In this document: positions 9,064 to 21,985 of the stretch, in pieces
Layout of the letters: each line of letters starts with the position of its first letter
Numbering within the stretch: position 1 is the first letter of the stretch
DNA from: Christiangramia fulva
Lineage (GTDB): Bacteria; Bacteroidota; Bacteroidia; Flavobacteriales; Flavobacteriaceae
Assembly: GCF_003024155.1 (NCBI RefSeq)
Contig: NZ_CP028136.1
Coordinates: 4,030,001 to 4,094,000, forward strand
Reading direction: 5' to 3'
Length of the DNA stretch: 64,000 nucleotides
Position numbers and translations under genes: made by a program
The notes under the pieces: model-generated
What the model saw: the letters and a program-made list of their open reading frames with translations, nothing else
The model's database searches: none
What the model was told of the DNA's origin: nothing

Positions 9064-10515
9064 ATGAAAAAAATTAATATCATCTTCGTCTTTTTGCTAG
9101 GGATCCTTTTATTTTCCTGTTCGAAAGACAACAGCAACGAAACCCAAAATCCGCCCGGGGATGGTTCAGGCACCCAGCAGCCACAACCCGAACCTGAAGA
9201 ACCGAAGGCCATAGATCTTTCCGCATACGATAATGGGAATGGTGTTATGATGCAGGCATTTTACTGGGATGTTGAACCACGTTTTGAATGGTGGGATAAC
9301 CTGGCCGAAAAAGTTCCCGGCTGGGCGGAGGCAGGAATTAACCGTATCTGGTTACCACCGGCTTCTAAAGGCCAGTCAGGCGGTTATTCGATGGGTTATG
9401 ATCCTTCTGATTATTATGATTTTGGCAACTATTTTCAACACGAAACCACTGAAACACGTTTCGGATCCCGCGAAGAGCTGGAGAATCTTATTCAAACTGC
9501 TCATAATAATGATATAGAAGTGATTGCCGATATCGTGATCAACCACAACTCTGGTGGAGGCCTGGAATACAACCCTTACCGGGGCTATGAAACCTATACT
9601 CTTTTCGACGAGGAACATGGAAATGCTTCAGGAATGTTTAATAGAAATTATGAAGATTTCTATCCTAATAGCGTAAGCCAGTACGATCCGGGAAGCCTTT
9701 TTTATGCTGAAACCAACCTGGATCATCATAGAGAACATGTGCAGGACTGGCTTTGGAAAAAAGACAATTCTGTAGCTAAATATTATAAAAATGTGATGGG
9801 CTTTGACGGCTGGCGTTTTGATTATGTACTTGGTTATGAGCCCTGGGTGGTAAAAGACTGGCTTGATGAAGTTGGCGGATTTTCTGTTGCGGAACTCTGG
9901 GATGGAAATGCGAATATTTTGGCAAATTACGTGGAGGAAACAGGTAGCCGCGTTTTCGACTTTGCCGAATTTTATCGTCTGGAAGAAGGACTTGATCGAA
10001 ATCATGATCTTAATTCATTTAAAGGAGGGGCTCTATGGAAAACTTATCCTGAAAAGGCGGTGACATTTACCGCAAATCATGATACCGAAAAAGATCCCAA
10101 TCAAGATAATTTCATTTCTGCTGAAAATAAAATGAAAGCCTATGCCTTCATTCTTACCCATCCAGGTTACCCAACTATTTTTTATTCCGATTATGAAAAC
10201 ACCAGTTTTCAGGACGAAATAAAAAATCTTATCAAAATTCACAACAGCATAGCAACAGGAAGTTTAGAAGTACTTTATGTTGATGACGATGAATATGTAA
10301 TGAAAAGAAATGGAACAGGTACAAACCCCGGATTAATTCTTTATATTAGCATCAGCAACAGTACAAAAAGACGTTCTGTTAGTTCAAACTGGAAAAATGT
10401 GACTTTGATGGATTATTCCGATCATTCGACATATCACCCTACCTCCGATGAAAATGGGGCGGTGACCATAGAAGCTCCGGCCAATGGATATACTATATGG
10501 TCTATTACGGAATAA
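9064..10515 (+). CDS. GH13 alpha-amylase, surface lipoprotein
   Basis: The start chosen at 9064 (MKKINIIF) gives 483 residues with a lipoprotein signal (lipobox LFSC) and a Gly/Pro/Gln/Glu-rich linker, consistent with an exposed enzyme. An open frame back to 9028 lies in the susE terminator and is rejected. All GH13 conserved regions are present: DIVINHN (156-162), GWRFD with nucleophile Asp253, VAELWD with acid/base Glu277, and ANHD with Asp340. The TIM barrel is followed by a short C-terminal beta domain. It would cut starch to oligosaccharides at the cell surface for SusCD import. Confidence 0.93.
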   Translation: MKKINIIFVFLLGILLFSCSKDNSNETQNPPGDGSGTQQPQPEPEEPKAIDLSAYDNGNGVMMQAFYWDVEPRFEWWDNLAEKVPGWAEAGINRIWLPPASKGQSGGYSMGYDPSDYYDFGNYFQHETTETRFGSREELENLIQTAHNNDIEVIADIVINHNSGGGLEYNPYRGYETYTLFDEEHGNASGMFNRNYEDFYPNSVSQYDPGSLFYAETNLDHHREHVQDWLWKKDNSVAKYYKNVMGFDGWRFDYVLGYEPWVVKDWLDEVGGFSVAELWDGNANILANYVEETGSRVFDFAEFYRLEEGLDRNHDLNSFKGGALWKTYPEKAVTFTANHDTEKDPNQDNFISAENKMKAYAFILTHPGYPTIFYSDYENTSFQDEIKNLIKIHNSIATGSLEVLYVDDDEYVMKRNGTGTNPGLILYISISNSTKRRSVSSNWKNVTLMDYSDHSTYHPTSDENGAVTIEAPANGYTIWSITE

Positions 10516-10557
10516 ACGCTTTTTTTATTTGAATTTTCATAGGTGTTAATTCAAGAA

Positions 10558-10587
10558 GGCTCCGCCGATGGCGGAGCCTCTTTTTTT
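10558..10587 (+). terminator. rho-independent terminator after amylase
   Basis: A perfect 9-bp stem, GGCTCCGCC / GGCGGAGCC with loop GAT, is followed by TC and seven T. It ends the starch operon 43 nt after the amylase stop. Confidence 0.93.
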
Positions 10588-10858
10588 GCCCCTGCCGTTA
10601 GTAAAAATATCCTTTTTCCAGGTTCCTACCCTGCTTCATTGAGGGGTAAAAATTTTTATTCAATTTCAAAAGAGGAAAACATTAGTTTTCAGAATTTGTC
10701 AACTTTTTACGGTTAATAAATTTTTAGAATGTTGTTTATCAGCTAATTAACACTTTTCTTTTGATAACTTTTTCTAAATGATTTGTTAATTGTTTCATTT
10801 CTTTGCGTAGCTTTATACTGCTCTGAAACCTAATTTTCAACCTAAAAATCTAATTTAT
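10588..10858 (+). other. AT-rich intergenic region upstream of nrdJ
   Basis: About 270 bp with no open frame of note, presumably holding the nrdJ promoter. A near-consensus -7 box TTTCTTTG is at 10798-10805, about 54 nt before the ATG. I looked for a cobalamin riboswitch, since nrdJ is B12-dependent, but saw no convincing B12 box. I saw no NrdR-box palindrome pair either. Confidence 0.4.
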
Positions 10859-13414
10859 ATGCCTGTACAAGAGAAACCAGTCGTTCCAAAGTCGTATACC
10901 CAGGAACAGGCTTATGAAGCTTCCCTAAAATATTTCAAAGGCGACGATCTTGCCGCCAGAGTTTGGGTGAACAAGTATGCCCTTAAAGATTCGAATGGGA
11001 ACCTTTATGAATGCACTCCCGATGATATGCATCGACGTATCGCCAAAGAAATTGCCCGGATCGAGAAAAAATATCCTAATCCGATGAGTGAGGATGAAGT
11101 TTTTGAACTCATCAGAAACTTTAAATATATCGTTCCGCAGGGAAGCCCTATGGCGGGAATTGGGAATCCGTACCAGGTAGGCTCTCTTTCCAATTGCTTT
11201 GTGATCGGAAATGATGGTGATTCCGATTCTTACGGGGGTATCATGAAGATCGACCAGGAACAGGTACAATTAATGAAACGCCGCGGCGGAGTTGGCCATG
11301 ACCTTTCTCACATCAGGCCAAAAGGTTCACCCGTTAAAAATTCGGCCCTCACCTCTACCGGTATTGTTCCTTTTATGGAACGTTTTTCCAATTCTACCCG
11401 TGAAGTGGCACAGGACGGGCGTCGGGGAGCTTTAATGCTTTCCGTATCAATCAATCATCCCGATGCCGAAGATTTTATCGATGCCAAAATGGAACAGGGA
11501 AAAGTCACAGGCGCCAATGTTTCGGTCAGGATCGATGACAACTTTATGAAAGCCGTGAAAAATCACGGTAGGTATACTCAAAAATATCCGGTTTTCAGTA
11601 GTAATCCGAAATACTCGAAAGAGATTGAAGCTGAAAAGCTATGGAAAAAGATCGTTCACAATGCTTGGAAATCGGCTGAACCCGGAATCCTCTTCTGGGA
11701 TACCGTTATAAACGAGTCGGTGCCCGATTGTTATGCAGATCTTGGCTATAAAACGGTTTCTACCAATCCCTGCGGAGAGATACCGCTGTGCCCGTATGAC
11801 TCCTGCCGATTGCTTGCCATCAATCTTTTTTCTTACGTGGAAGAACCCTTTACCGAAAAAGCAAGTTTCAATTATGAGCTTTTCAGGAAGCATGTGGGTA
11901 AAGCTCAACGGATCATGGATGATATTATCGACCTGGAACTAGAGAAAATCGATAATATTCTGGCAAAGATCGATGCCGATCCTGAAAGCGAGGAAATAAA
12001 AGGAGTTGAAAAAAATCTATGGCTAAACATTCGCAAAAAAGCTTATGAAGGACGTAGAACGGGGATTGGTATCACCGCCGAAGGAGATATGCTTGCCGCA
12101 ATGGGAATTCGTTACGGCAGTAAAGAAGGAATCGATTTTTCAGTAGATATTCATAAACATATCGCTTTGGCTGCATACAGAGCTTCGGTTGACACGGCTA
12201 AAGAAAGAGGTCCTTTCTCCATTTTTGAATCAGATCGCGAGAAAGACAATCCGTTCATTCTCCGTTTAAAAGACGAAGATGAAAAGCTGTATTATGATAT
12301 GCTCGAGCACGGAAGAAGAAATATTGCTCTTTTAACCATCGCTCCTACCGGCACTACCAGTTTGATGACGCAAACAACTTCCGGAATTGAACCTGTATTC
12401 CTTCCTGTCTATAAAAGAAGGAGAAAAGTGAATCCCGGCGATAAAAATGCCCGTGTTGATTTTGTTGATGAAGTGGGCGATTCATGGGAAGAATACGTGG
12501 TTTTTCATCATCGTTTCAAACAATGGATGCAGATTAACGGGTATGATACCAACAAAAACTATACGCAGGAAGAGCTTGATAAACTGGTGAAAAAGTCTCC
12601 TTATTACCAGGCAACTTCGAACGATGTGGACTGGCTCAGCAAGGTAAAAATGCAGGGAGCTGTTCAAAAATGGATAGATCATTCCATCAGTGTGACCATT
12701 AACCTTCCAGCCGATGTCAATGAAGATCTCGTGGGGAAACTTTACCTCGAAGCATGGGAAGCAGGTTGTAAAGGAGTGACCGTATACCGCGACGGATCCA
12801 GGTCGGGTGTTCTTATTTCAAATGAAGAAAAGAAAGAAGAAAAAGAAGAATCGACCCCTGGAGCATTTCCGTTGAAACGTCCACAAACACTGACGGCAGA
12901 TGTTGTTCGTTTTCAGAATAATAAAGACAAATGGATCGCCTTTATCGGACTCGTAGACGGAAGACCTTACGAGATCTTTACAGGATATGCCGATGATGAG
13001 GAGGGAATATTAATTCCGCGTTGGGTAAATGAAGGACTTATCATCAAAAATTATGATGAAGAAGGAAATTCTCGTTATGACTTTCAATACGAGAACAAGA
13101 GAGGCTATAAAACCACTATCGAGGGACTCTCTCATAAGTTCAACCCCGAATACTGGAACTATGCGAAACTGATCTCCAGTACCCTGCGCCACGGAATGTC
13201 TATCGATAAAGTGGTAGATCTTATCAACAGCCTGCAGCTGGATAGCGAGTCTATCAACACCTGGAAAAATGGTGTCGTGAGAGCTTTAAAACGCTATATC
13301 GCTGATGGAACTGTAGCCAGAAAAGAAAAATGCAGTAATTGTAATTCCTCAAATCTAATTTATCAGGAAGGATGCTTAACCTGTAAGGACTGTGGTTCTT
13401 CTAAATGTGGTTAA
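10859..13414 (+). CDS. nrdJ: adenosylcobalamin-dependent (class II) ribonucleotide reductase
   Basis: The 851-residue protein carries the class II signatures. These are SNCFVIGN with Cys113, KRRGGVGHDLSHIRP in the substrate-binding region, NPCGEIPLC with Cys305 and Glu307, and APTGTTSLMTQTTSGIEP. The C-terminal tail (about 825-851) is a Cys-rich zinc-ribbon-like segment with CSNC and CLTCKDC, typical of long NrdJ proteins and likely involved in re-reduction of the active site. It reduces ribonucleotides to deoxyribonucleotides in the cytoplasm using adenosylcobalamin and does not need oxygen. It is monocistronic, bounded by terminators. No NrdA/NrdB genes are in the window. Confidence 0.95.
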   Translation: MPVQEKPVVPKSYTQEQAYEASLKYFKGDDLAARVWVNKYALKDSNGNLYECTPDDMHRRIAKEIARIEKKYPNPMSEDEVFELIRNFKYIVPQGSPMAGIGNPYQVGSLSNCFVIGNDGDSDSYGGIMKIDQEQVQLMKRRGGVGHDLSHIRPKGSPVKNSALTSTGIVPFMERFSNSTREVAQDGRRGALMLSVSINHPDAEDFIDAKMEQGKVTGANVSVRIDDNFMKAVKNHGRYTQKYPVFSSNPKYSKEIEAEKLWKKIVHNAWKSAEPGILFWDTVINESVPDCYADLGYKTVSTNPCGEIPLCPYDSCRLLAINLFSYVEEPFTEKASFNYELFRKHVGKAQRIMDDIIDLELEKIDNILAKIDADPESEEIKGVEKNLWLNIRKKAYEGRRTGIGITAEGDMLAAMGIRYGSKEGIDFSVDIHKHIALAAYRASVDTAKERGPFSIFESDREKDNPFILRLKDEDEKLYYDMLEHGRRNIALLTIAPTGTTSLMTQTTSGIEPVFLPVYKRRRKVNPGDKNARVDFVDEVGDSWEEYVVFHHRFKQWMQINGYDTNKNYTQEELDKLVKKSPYYQATSNDVDWLSKVKMQGAVQKWIDHSISVTINLPADVNEDLVGKLYLEAWEAGCKGVTVYRDGSRSGVLISNEEKKEEKEESTPGAFPLKRPQTLTADVVRFQNNKDKWIAFIGLVDGRPYEIFTGYADDEEGILIPRWVNEGLIIKNYDEEGNSRYDFQYENKRGYKTTIEGLSHKFNPEYWNYAKLISSTLRHGMSIDKVVDLINSLQLDSESINTWKNGVVRALKRYIADGTVARKEKCSNCNSSNLIYQEGCLTCKDCGSSKCG

Positions 13415-13434
13415 TTTTCTGTTATACTGCAAAA

Positions 13435-13466
13435 AAATGCCTCCGATATGCGGGGGCATTTTTTGT
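13435..13466 (+). terminator. rho-independent terminator after nrdJ
   Basis: An 11-bp stem with one G-T pair (AAATGCCTCCG / CGGGGGCATTT, loop ATATG) is followed by a T-run, starting about 20 nt after the nrdJ stop. Confidence 0.88.
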
Positions 13467-13501
13467 TTGTAAGATAAAGTTAAGTTTAGAACAAAGAGAA
13501 G

Positions 13502-13523
13502 CTGAAACAAGTTCAGCTTGACG
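13502..13523. repeat. dispersed intergenic repeat, copy 1
   Basis: CTGAAACAAGTTCAG, a 5-bp inverted repeat (CTGAA / TTCAG), is followed by nn-TGACG. The same 15-mer and TGACG tail recur at 51772-51793. It sits in the 300-bp gap between the convergent nrdJ and GH5-like genes. The rest of the gap (13524-13713) has no gene. It holds a CTGCCTGCCGG stretch at 13640-13650, also seen in reverse near 51.7 kb, and AATGACG-type tails. Confidence 0.65.
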
Positions 13524-13713
13524 AACAAGCAAAAAATCTAAAAGCTTCATTTTTAAGCACTTTGCTTCTAATTAAAGATGGAGAGTGCTTCACTGCACTT
13601 AAAATGACGTAATTAATTGAACTTATCGTAACTGCGAGACTGCCTGCCGGTAAATATTCAGCGGATATTCCAAAGCTTATCGCTTGAAATTTTCCATTAT
13701 CCATTGTCAATTA

Positions 13714-16296
13714 TCAATTGATATATAGGCTTCTAATCCCAATTGCATGAGGTTGCTGTAATTGATCTTTAGATATTCCCGGCCCTATTGAAAACTGCAC
13801 CGCTTCCACATCTTGCATTTTCAAATGAGACTCATTGGAATGTTCAAAATAGTAAGGAAGAAATCCGGGATAAGGTCTTGGCAGAGTAACCGTTTTCACG
13901 GGTTTTAATTCTGATAAAGGAATGGTAATTTCTTCAATTTCGGGCGAAAGTTCGACCACAGTTCCAAAAGCAGCACCGTTTTTCATTACCAGTGCTACCT
14001 GTAGTTTTTCGGTTTTATCGCCAAGAGCCCGTGCTTTTAATACAAGCTCATTTTTCGATGTGAGTGACCGGTTTAAAGTCTTTTCGGAAAAATTATAGCG
14101 GAAGGAATAATCATAGACAGGTTCAGCATTTTTATTCTCTATGTCTTCCATAAACAGCTTTTCAAGCTTCACCTGGAATTCAGCTTCATTCCCCGGAATC
14201 GGTACCACTTCATTTTCCGGTCTCCATTCCCGTACCATTTTATCAGAATCGGTAGCGGCATTAAAAAGATAAATCGGGGAACCAACTTTCATAATTTTGG
14301 TTTGATATTCTTCGGAAGAATGAAAATCCCAGTCGGCAGGACTGCCAGCTACTCCACCCGGAAATGTAAATTTACCACCCTTTGTTGTAACAATGATCCT
14401 GTAATTCATGAAGCCATTATTAAGCAGTTTCTGCGGCACTTTAGCTGAATAATCGTAGTTATTTTTTGCCTCCAGCTCTACAGAATCATACATATTTCCG
14501 TTTTGAAGCCATACCTCCACTTTTTCCACCTCTTCATTAGAAACTACGGTGGCATTAAGTTCAATTTCCCGGCCTGCTTCGGAAGTTTTTAAAGGCTCAT
14601 GAACCAGGTAGGTTTTATCCACGGTGTTTTCTTTTGCGACAAATTCATCGATTTTAAACCGATGGTTTTCATTAAAATCTAAATCTTTAAAAGTTGCTCC
14701 TGGATTTTTCAGGATATATACCCCCGGGCTTATTGAAAAACTTAAGCCCGTAGCTGTGTCTATAAAATCATTCCCTTTATTGATCCCATTTATCATAAAA
14801 TTTTCATGAAGATCGGGCAGTTTGACATTCATTTCATTCGATTTCCAGCTGATTACTGCCACTGTTTTATCCAGACTGTTTTTCCCAAATGGATTTTTAA
14901 CAATAACCGGATCGGGCATCACCTCCAGCCTCCAGACTCCTTTTTTGATCTTATCCAGGAAATAAGCTCCTTTGCCTTCATATTTAACAATCTGCGAACT
15001 GCCATGGCCGGCGATCCCTTTCAGCTTCTTTAAATTTTTGGGCTGCTCATCATTTGAATTAGTGTAAATGAACTTTTCTTCAGAATTGTAGGTCGCGACA
15101 TCACCTTCGTAACTAATCTTAAAATCTCCGAATTCAAGGTTATCGGGATATTCACCAAAATCTGAATACATTGGAATCTTATGAAAAATTTCCGAGGCGA
15201 TCATAAGCCCAAGGGCTTTATGCGGCACGTAATTTAAGTTCATATAATGAGTATTATACTCGGTGTTGGCATAGGCCAGGAAAGTAGGATCGTAAGCGAA
15301 ATGAGTCGCCAGTTGTATTCCCGCCGTTCTAAAACTTCTGGCAATCGCGGGATAAATATAGGATTTCAGCACATCAGCCGCATCGAATTCATATACAATT
15401 TTAGCCGCATGGTGTTCTTTGATCACGTCTTCAAAGGGAATATGATAGTCATTTACGTTTGGCAAGAGATTTCCTTCCAGCTCTTTTCCAAAACCAAGGC
15501 CGGTAGGATACCACTGGAAGGTTCCTCCATCGATTCCGGCATCAAAATACGCGTCGGCCAAATGGATGCTATGGCTCACATTATAGAAAATTGGCTTTTT
15601 CGCGCCGGTCTTCTGGATTGCATTCACCATTTTTCGGATAAATTCAGTAACCTGAGCCTTAGTTCCGCGATGATGCGGTTCATTGCTTATTTCTACAGCG
15701 ATAAGGTTGGGCTCATTCTTATAAGCGACCCCGGTATACTTGTTCACGTGGTTCATGAACTGTGTGAGGTAATTCTGCTGGGCCTTGATGGCATCGGGAT
15801 CGGTAAGGCTTTTTTCTTTTCCGTATTTATCAGAAAAACCCGGAGTATCCTCATCGGGTTCGGGCCAACCGTTTCCCCAGTATGCAATTGGAGTAAGCAC
15901 AAAATTTATTCCCCGGTCCTTTAACTGTTTCAGCAGATAATCGAAAATATCCAGGTGTTCATTTTCCAGCAGATTTCCCTGTTCGTCGCTGATCTCGGTA
16001 TCCCAAACATGAATGCGGTACAGATCAAATCCGAGACGGGTAAAATGATAAATATCCTTATCGATCTCTTTTTTGATATCGATATCTTTTTTCTGTGCCA
16101 AACGATAAGCATGCGCAAAGGGAGCGGTATAGTTCACTCCAAAACCATGTATTTCCTCCTTATTGGCTTTCCATCGAATGATTCCATTTTGATCTACATA
16201 CGCATTGCCTTGATTATTTTGGGCATATTGCTTTGTGGCTAACAGCAAAACCAAGAGCGGCAAAAACAGCTGCAACTGTCGGAAAATGGATTTCAT
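13714..16296 (-). CDS. secreted clan GH-A (GH5-like) glycoside hydrolase
   Basis: This 860-residue protein has a signal peptide (about 1-25, ending YAQ) and an N-terminal TIM barrel (about 45-400). The pattern LGFDLYRIHVW, then VEISNEP with presumed acid/base Glu206, then KIVYEFDAAD with presumed nucleophile Glu303, fits clan GH-A retaining enzymes. GH5-like is the closest description. Residues after about 480 form beta-sandwich modules, including an Ig-like domain near 570-660, and a C-terminal jelly-roll-like domain that may bind carbohydrate. It is the last gene of the SusCD-GH2-GH2 block, 3 nt after the preceding GH2 stop. It may be the endo-acting or debranching enzyme of the locus. I cannot assign a specific GH family or substrate. 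Confidence 0.7.
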   Translation of the reverse strand: MKSIFRQLQLFLPLLVLLLATKQYAQNNQGNAYVDQNGIIRWKANKEEIHGFGVNYTAPFAHAYRLAQKKDIDIKKEIDKDIYHFTRLGFDLYRIHVWDTEISDEQGNLLENEHLDIFDYLLKQLKDRGINFVLTPIAYWGNGWPEPDEDTPGFSDKYGKEKSLTDPDAIKAQQNYLTQFMNHVNKYTGVAYKNEPNLIAVEISNEPHHRGTKAQVTEFIRKMVNAIQKTGAKKPIFYNVSHSIHLADAYFDAGIDGGTFQWYPTGLGFGKELEGNLLPNVNDYHIPFEDVIKEHHAAKIVYEFDAADVLKSYIYPAIARSFRTAGIQLATHFAYDPTFLAYANTEYNTHYMNLNYVPHKALGLMIASEIFHKIPMYSDFGEYPDNLEFGDFKISYEGDVATYNSEEKFIYTNSNDEQPKNLKKLKGIAGHGSSQIVKYEGKGAYFLDKIKKGVWRLEVMPDPVIVKNPFGKNSLDKTVAVISWKSNEMNVKLPDLHENFMINGINKGNDFIDTATGLSFSISPGVYILKNPGATFKDLDFNENHRFKIDEFVAKENTVDKTYLVHEPLKTSEAGREIELNATVVSNEEVEKVEVWLQNGNMYDSVELEAKNNYDYSAKVPQKLLNNGFMNYRIIVTTKGGKFTFPGGVAGSPADWDFHSSEEYQTKIMKVGSPIYLFNAATDSDKMVREWRPENEVVPIPGNEAEFQVKLEKLFMEDIENKNAEPVYDYSFRYNFSEKTLNRSLTSKNELVLKARALGDKTEKLQVALVMKNGAAFGTVVELSPEIEEITIPLSELKPVKTVTLPRPYPGFLPYYFEHSNESHLKMQDVEAVQFSIGPGISKDQLQQPHAIGIRSLYIN

Positions 16297-16299
16297 TTT

Positions 16300-18684
16300 T
16301 TAAGGATTTTCGATGGTTATTTCAGTTTCTTCCAGGCCAGGGGAACTGGCTTTTATCTTCAAAGGATGCAGGAAATTTTCGGTACGCAGCAGAATAGTCG
16401 CAATTCCGGCCTCGGCTTTAATCGCTGCCGGACCTACGATCTCTGCATTTTTTGGAGCAGCTTCCAGGCTGAATTTAATTTTATTGGTGGCCGTTGGCAC
16501 CACTGTACCATTTTTGTCAACCACCTGTGCATACACAAAGATCACATCTGGAGTATTTAGAGCAATGTTTTTTCCGGAAAAATCGGCATTCAATTTAAGA
16601 GCTACAGGCTCTTCGGGGGTCTGCACCACCTGTGAAGCTACCTCCTCTCCATCGATATAACCCACCGCTTTCAGCGTCCCCGGCTCAAATTGGTCAGGAT
16701 GAAAAGTGAAGGGCGGAAACGGAAGTTCGTCAGAAATGATGTTTTCATCGGCTCTCTTCCTCGCTACTAATTTGCCGTTCAGGAAAAGTGCAACTTCTTC
16801 GGTATTGCTAAAAACCTTCACATCCTTAGAAGAACCGGCCGTCCAGAAATTGGCTATAAAGACCATGGGATCGGAAAAGGCATCGGTAAACGGCCCCTCC
16901 TGGCTCTGGTAAAAATAATAGCTGAATTTTGGGATTCTGAAGATATCTGCAATTCCCGAAGACTCAAGATCTGGGCTGTAGCCGCGATTATAGTCGAACA
17001 TAAGCCAATTCGCCTGGCCCACGGTGTGAGGCCCCTTGAGATTTGAATTGAAAGCCTCCTGAAAATTAAGCGCCTGTTGCAGCATTCCCGCTTCCCCGGC
17101 ACTGCGTAGCTGCCGGCTTGATCGCTCCTCTTCCCGCAGGTCGCTGAAGGCTTTCTGATTGAAACCGGCATTTTGCGCGTAATATTCCCAATCCCCGTAT
17201 TCAGCAATAAACAGTGGCCGCTGTTTCTCGTAGTGGTTCCAGTAAAACGGAGGTTTCGCATGCTGCCTGGCGGGAATATAGAGATCATAGGCAGGATCAT
17301 CAATCCAGCCGGCGCTGTAGGTATCCTCATAAGGCAGCTCGGCCTTGAGGGTCGCATTGGCCTTTTTCATATATTCTTTAGACATTCCGGATTCATTCAG
17401 CGAATTCTCCCAGAAGATCACGCTAGGATGATTCCTGTCCCGACGGGCCATATCCCGGATATTCTGAAGGGAATTCTGCACAAATTCCTCATTTCCGAAG
17501 AACTGCCAGCCGGGAATAGCATCCATCACCATAATTCCCAATTCATCACAGGCCGCCAGAAAAGCCGGCGACTGTGGATAATGAGAGAGCCGCACAAAAT
17601 CGAAACCGGCTTCCTTGATCTTATACGCATCGCGATACTGGGCTTCATCAGAAAGCGCATAGCCAATGTATGGATATTCCTGGTGGCGGTTGGTGCCATT
17701 GATAAAATGCTTCTTGCCATTGAGGTAAAAAGCGGTATCGGTGAGCCGGATATCTCTTATGCCAGTCTTTATTTCTTCGGAATCGACCAATTCCCCATCG
17801 GCGATCACTTCTACCTTTAGCCGGTACAGCTTTGGATCGGACGGGGACCATAATTGCGGATTTTTAATACTGATCTCTTTTGAGACCGAAATAGCCTCTT
17901 CAGCTCCTGCTTCAGCTTCAGAAGAAAGGAATTCATGTCGCTTTTCCTCTTCATCGGTAAAAACAACACGCAATTGAATCTGCTTATTTTCAGAAGTCTC
18001 GTTGCGGATTTGCGTTTTTACTAATCCGCGGGCCACCTCTTCAGAAATCGAGTCGAAATGCACCAGGATGCCACCGCCATTGACCTGATTGGCACGCACA
18101 GCATCGGTAATATAGACGGGATTGGTCTTGATGAGCCATACGTTCCGGTAAATTCCGCCGTAGTAGTTAAAATCGAGATTTTCCAACGCCTTTCCCGGTG
18201 GGATCTCAAAATCATCAAGGTTGCTAACTTCAACGCGGATGGTGTTTTCACGGCCTTCCTTCAGGAATGGAGTTGCATCAACGGTGAATGGAAGATAGCC
18301 GCCTTTGTGCACCATCACCACCGAATCGTTGATCGACACCTTCGCCTCCTGCATCACACCTTCAAAATGAAAGAACCATTTTCGCCCTTCCAGTGATGGC
18401 ACCTGGAATTTTTTGCGGTAGATGGCCTTCCCCTGCCACTGCTCTTTCACCACCAGGGGCTCAGTTTTCATGGAATGGGGAATATTGACGGTCTCCCAGC
18501 TCTCATCTGCGGCATTATCTGCCAAACGTCGAAATTCCCAGTTTCTGCCGAAGTTCTGCTTTACACGAGTTTCTGTTATGCGGCTGTCGCTCTCAATTCC
18601 AGATTTGCAGGAATACAAAGCAAAGCCAAAAAGAAAGGCCATAATAAGGGCCTTTCCGTAGGAATTTAATTCCCGCTTTTTCAT
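16300..18684 (-). CDS. GH2 beta-glycosidase lipoprotein (beta-galactosidase-like)
   Basis: The start at 18684 (MKKREL) gives 794 residues with a lipoprotein signal (lipobox LYSC, Cys at about 26). The frame also opens at 18705 but adds only seven residues. GH2 architecture is seen: jelly-roll N-domain (about 45-190), Ig-like domain, and TIM barrel with NGTNRHQEYPYIG. The presumed acid/base is Glu431 in NSLNES and the presumed nucleophile Glu495 in FIAEYGDWEYY. A C-terminal Ig/invasin-like tail (about 690-790) follows. It would release terminal sugars from imported oligosaccharides in the periplasm or at the outer membrane. Beta-galactosidase activity is suggested by the surrounding galactose genes; beta-glucuronidase or another GH2 activity is possible. 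Confidence 0.82.
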   Translation of the reverse strand: MKKRELNSYGKALIMAFLFGFALYSCKSGIESDSRITETRVKQNFGRNWEFRRLADNAADESWETVNIPHSMKTEPLVVKEQWQGKAIYRKKFQVPSLEGRKWFFHFEGVMQEAKVSINDSVVMVHKGGYLPFTVDATPFLKEGRENTIRVEVSNLDDFEIPPGKALENLDFNYYGGIYRNVWLIKTNPVYITDAVRANQVNGGGILVHFDSISEEVARGLVKTQIRNETSENKQIQLRVVFTDEEEKRHEFLSSEAEAGAEEAISVSKEISIKNPQLWSPSDPKLYRLKVEVIADGELVDSEEIKTGIRDIRLTDTAFYLNGKKHFINGTNRHQEYPYIGYALSDEAQYRDAYKIKEAGFDFVRLSHYPQSPAFLAACDELGIMVMDAIPGWQFFGNEEFVQNSLQNIRDMARRDRNHPSVIFWENSLNESGMSKEYMKKANATLKAELPYEDTYSAGWIDDPAYDLYIPARQHAKPPFYWNHYEKQRPLFIAEYGDWEYYAQNAGFNQKAFSDLREEERSSRQLRSAGEAGMLQQALNFQEAFNSNLKGPHTVGQANWLMFDYNRGYSPDLESSGIADIFRIPKFSYYFYQSQEGPFTDAFSDPMVFIANFWTAGSSKDVKVFSNTEEVALFLNGKLVARKRADENIISDELPFPPFTFHPDQFEPGTLKAVGYIDGEEVASQVVQTPEEPVALKLNADFSGKNIALNTPDVIFVYAQVVDKNGTVVPTATNKIKFSLEAAPKNAEIVGPAAIKAEAGIATILLRTENFLHPLKIKASSPGLEETEITIENP

Positions 18685-18736
18685 TGTTTCAAATTTAAAA
18701 ATCATAGCAAAGTTGATGCAATTTACATTTTATCAC

Positions 18737-21895
<3,159 letters not shown>

Positions 21896-21985
21896 TTATA
21901 GTTGCGAATTGTAAATAAATTTCTTTTTTTGACCGAAGTACTATAAAAAATTGACACTTCGATCTAAAAATAGAAATAACAAAAA

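Noticed and set aside
10588..10858. Possible cobalamin riboswitch before nrdJ
   Set aside because: No B12-box-like sequence or long paired leader could be seen by eye; the region is AT-rich and unstructured.
15247..15924. 225-codon open frame on the + strand opposite the GH5-like gene
   Set aside because: It lies wholly antisense to a well-supported glycoside hydrolase, has no recognisable domain, and is one of several long shadow frames in this GC-balanced gene.
17173..17820. 215-codon + strand frame opposite the GH2 gene, and 20006-20638 opposite the LacZ-type gene
   Set aside because: Both are antisense to conserved catalytic regions and have no start context or family features; shadows of the GH2 reading frames.
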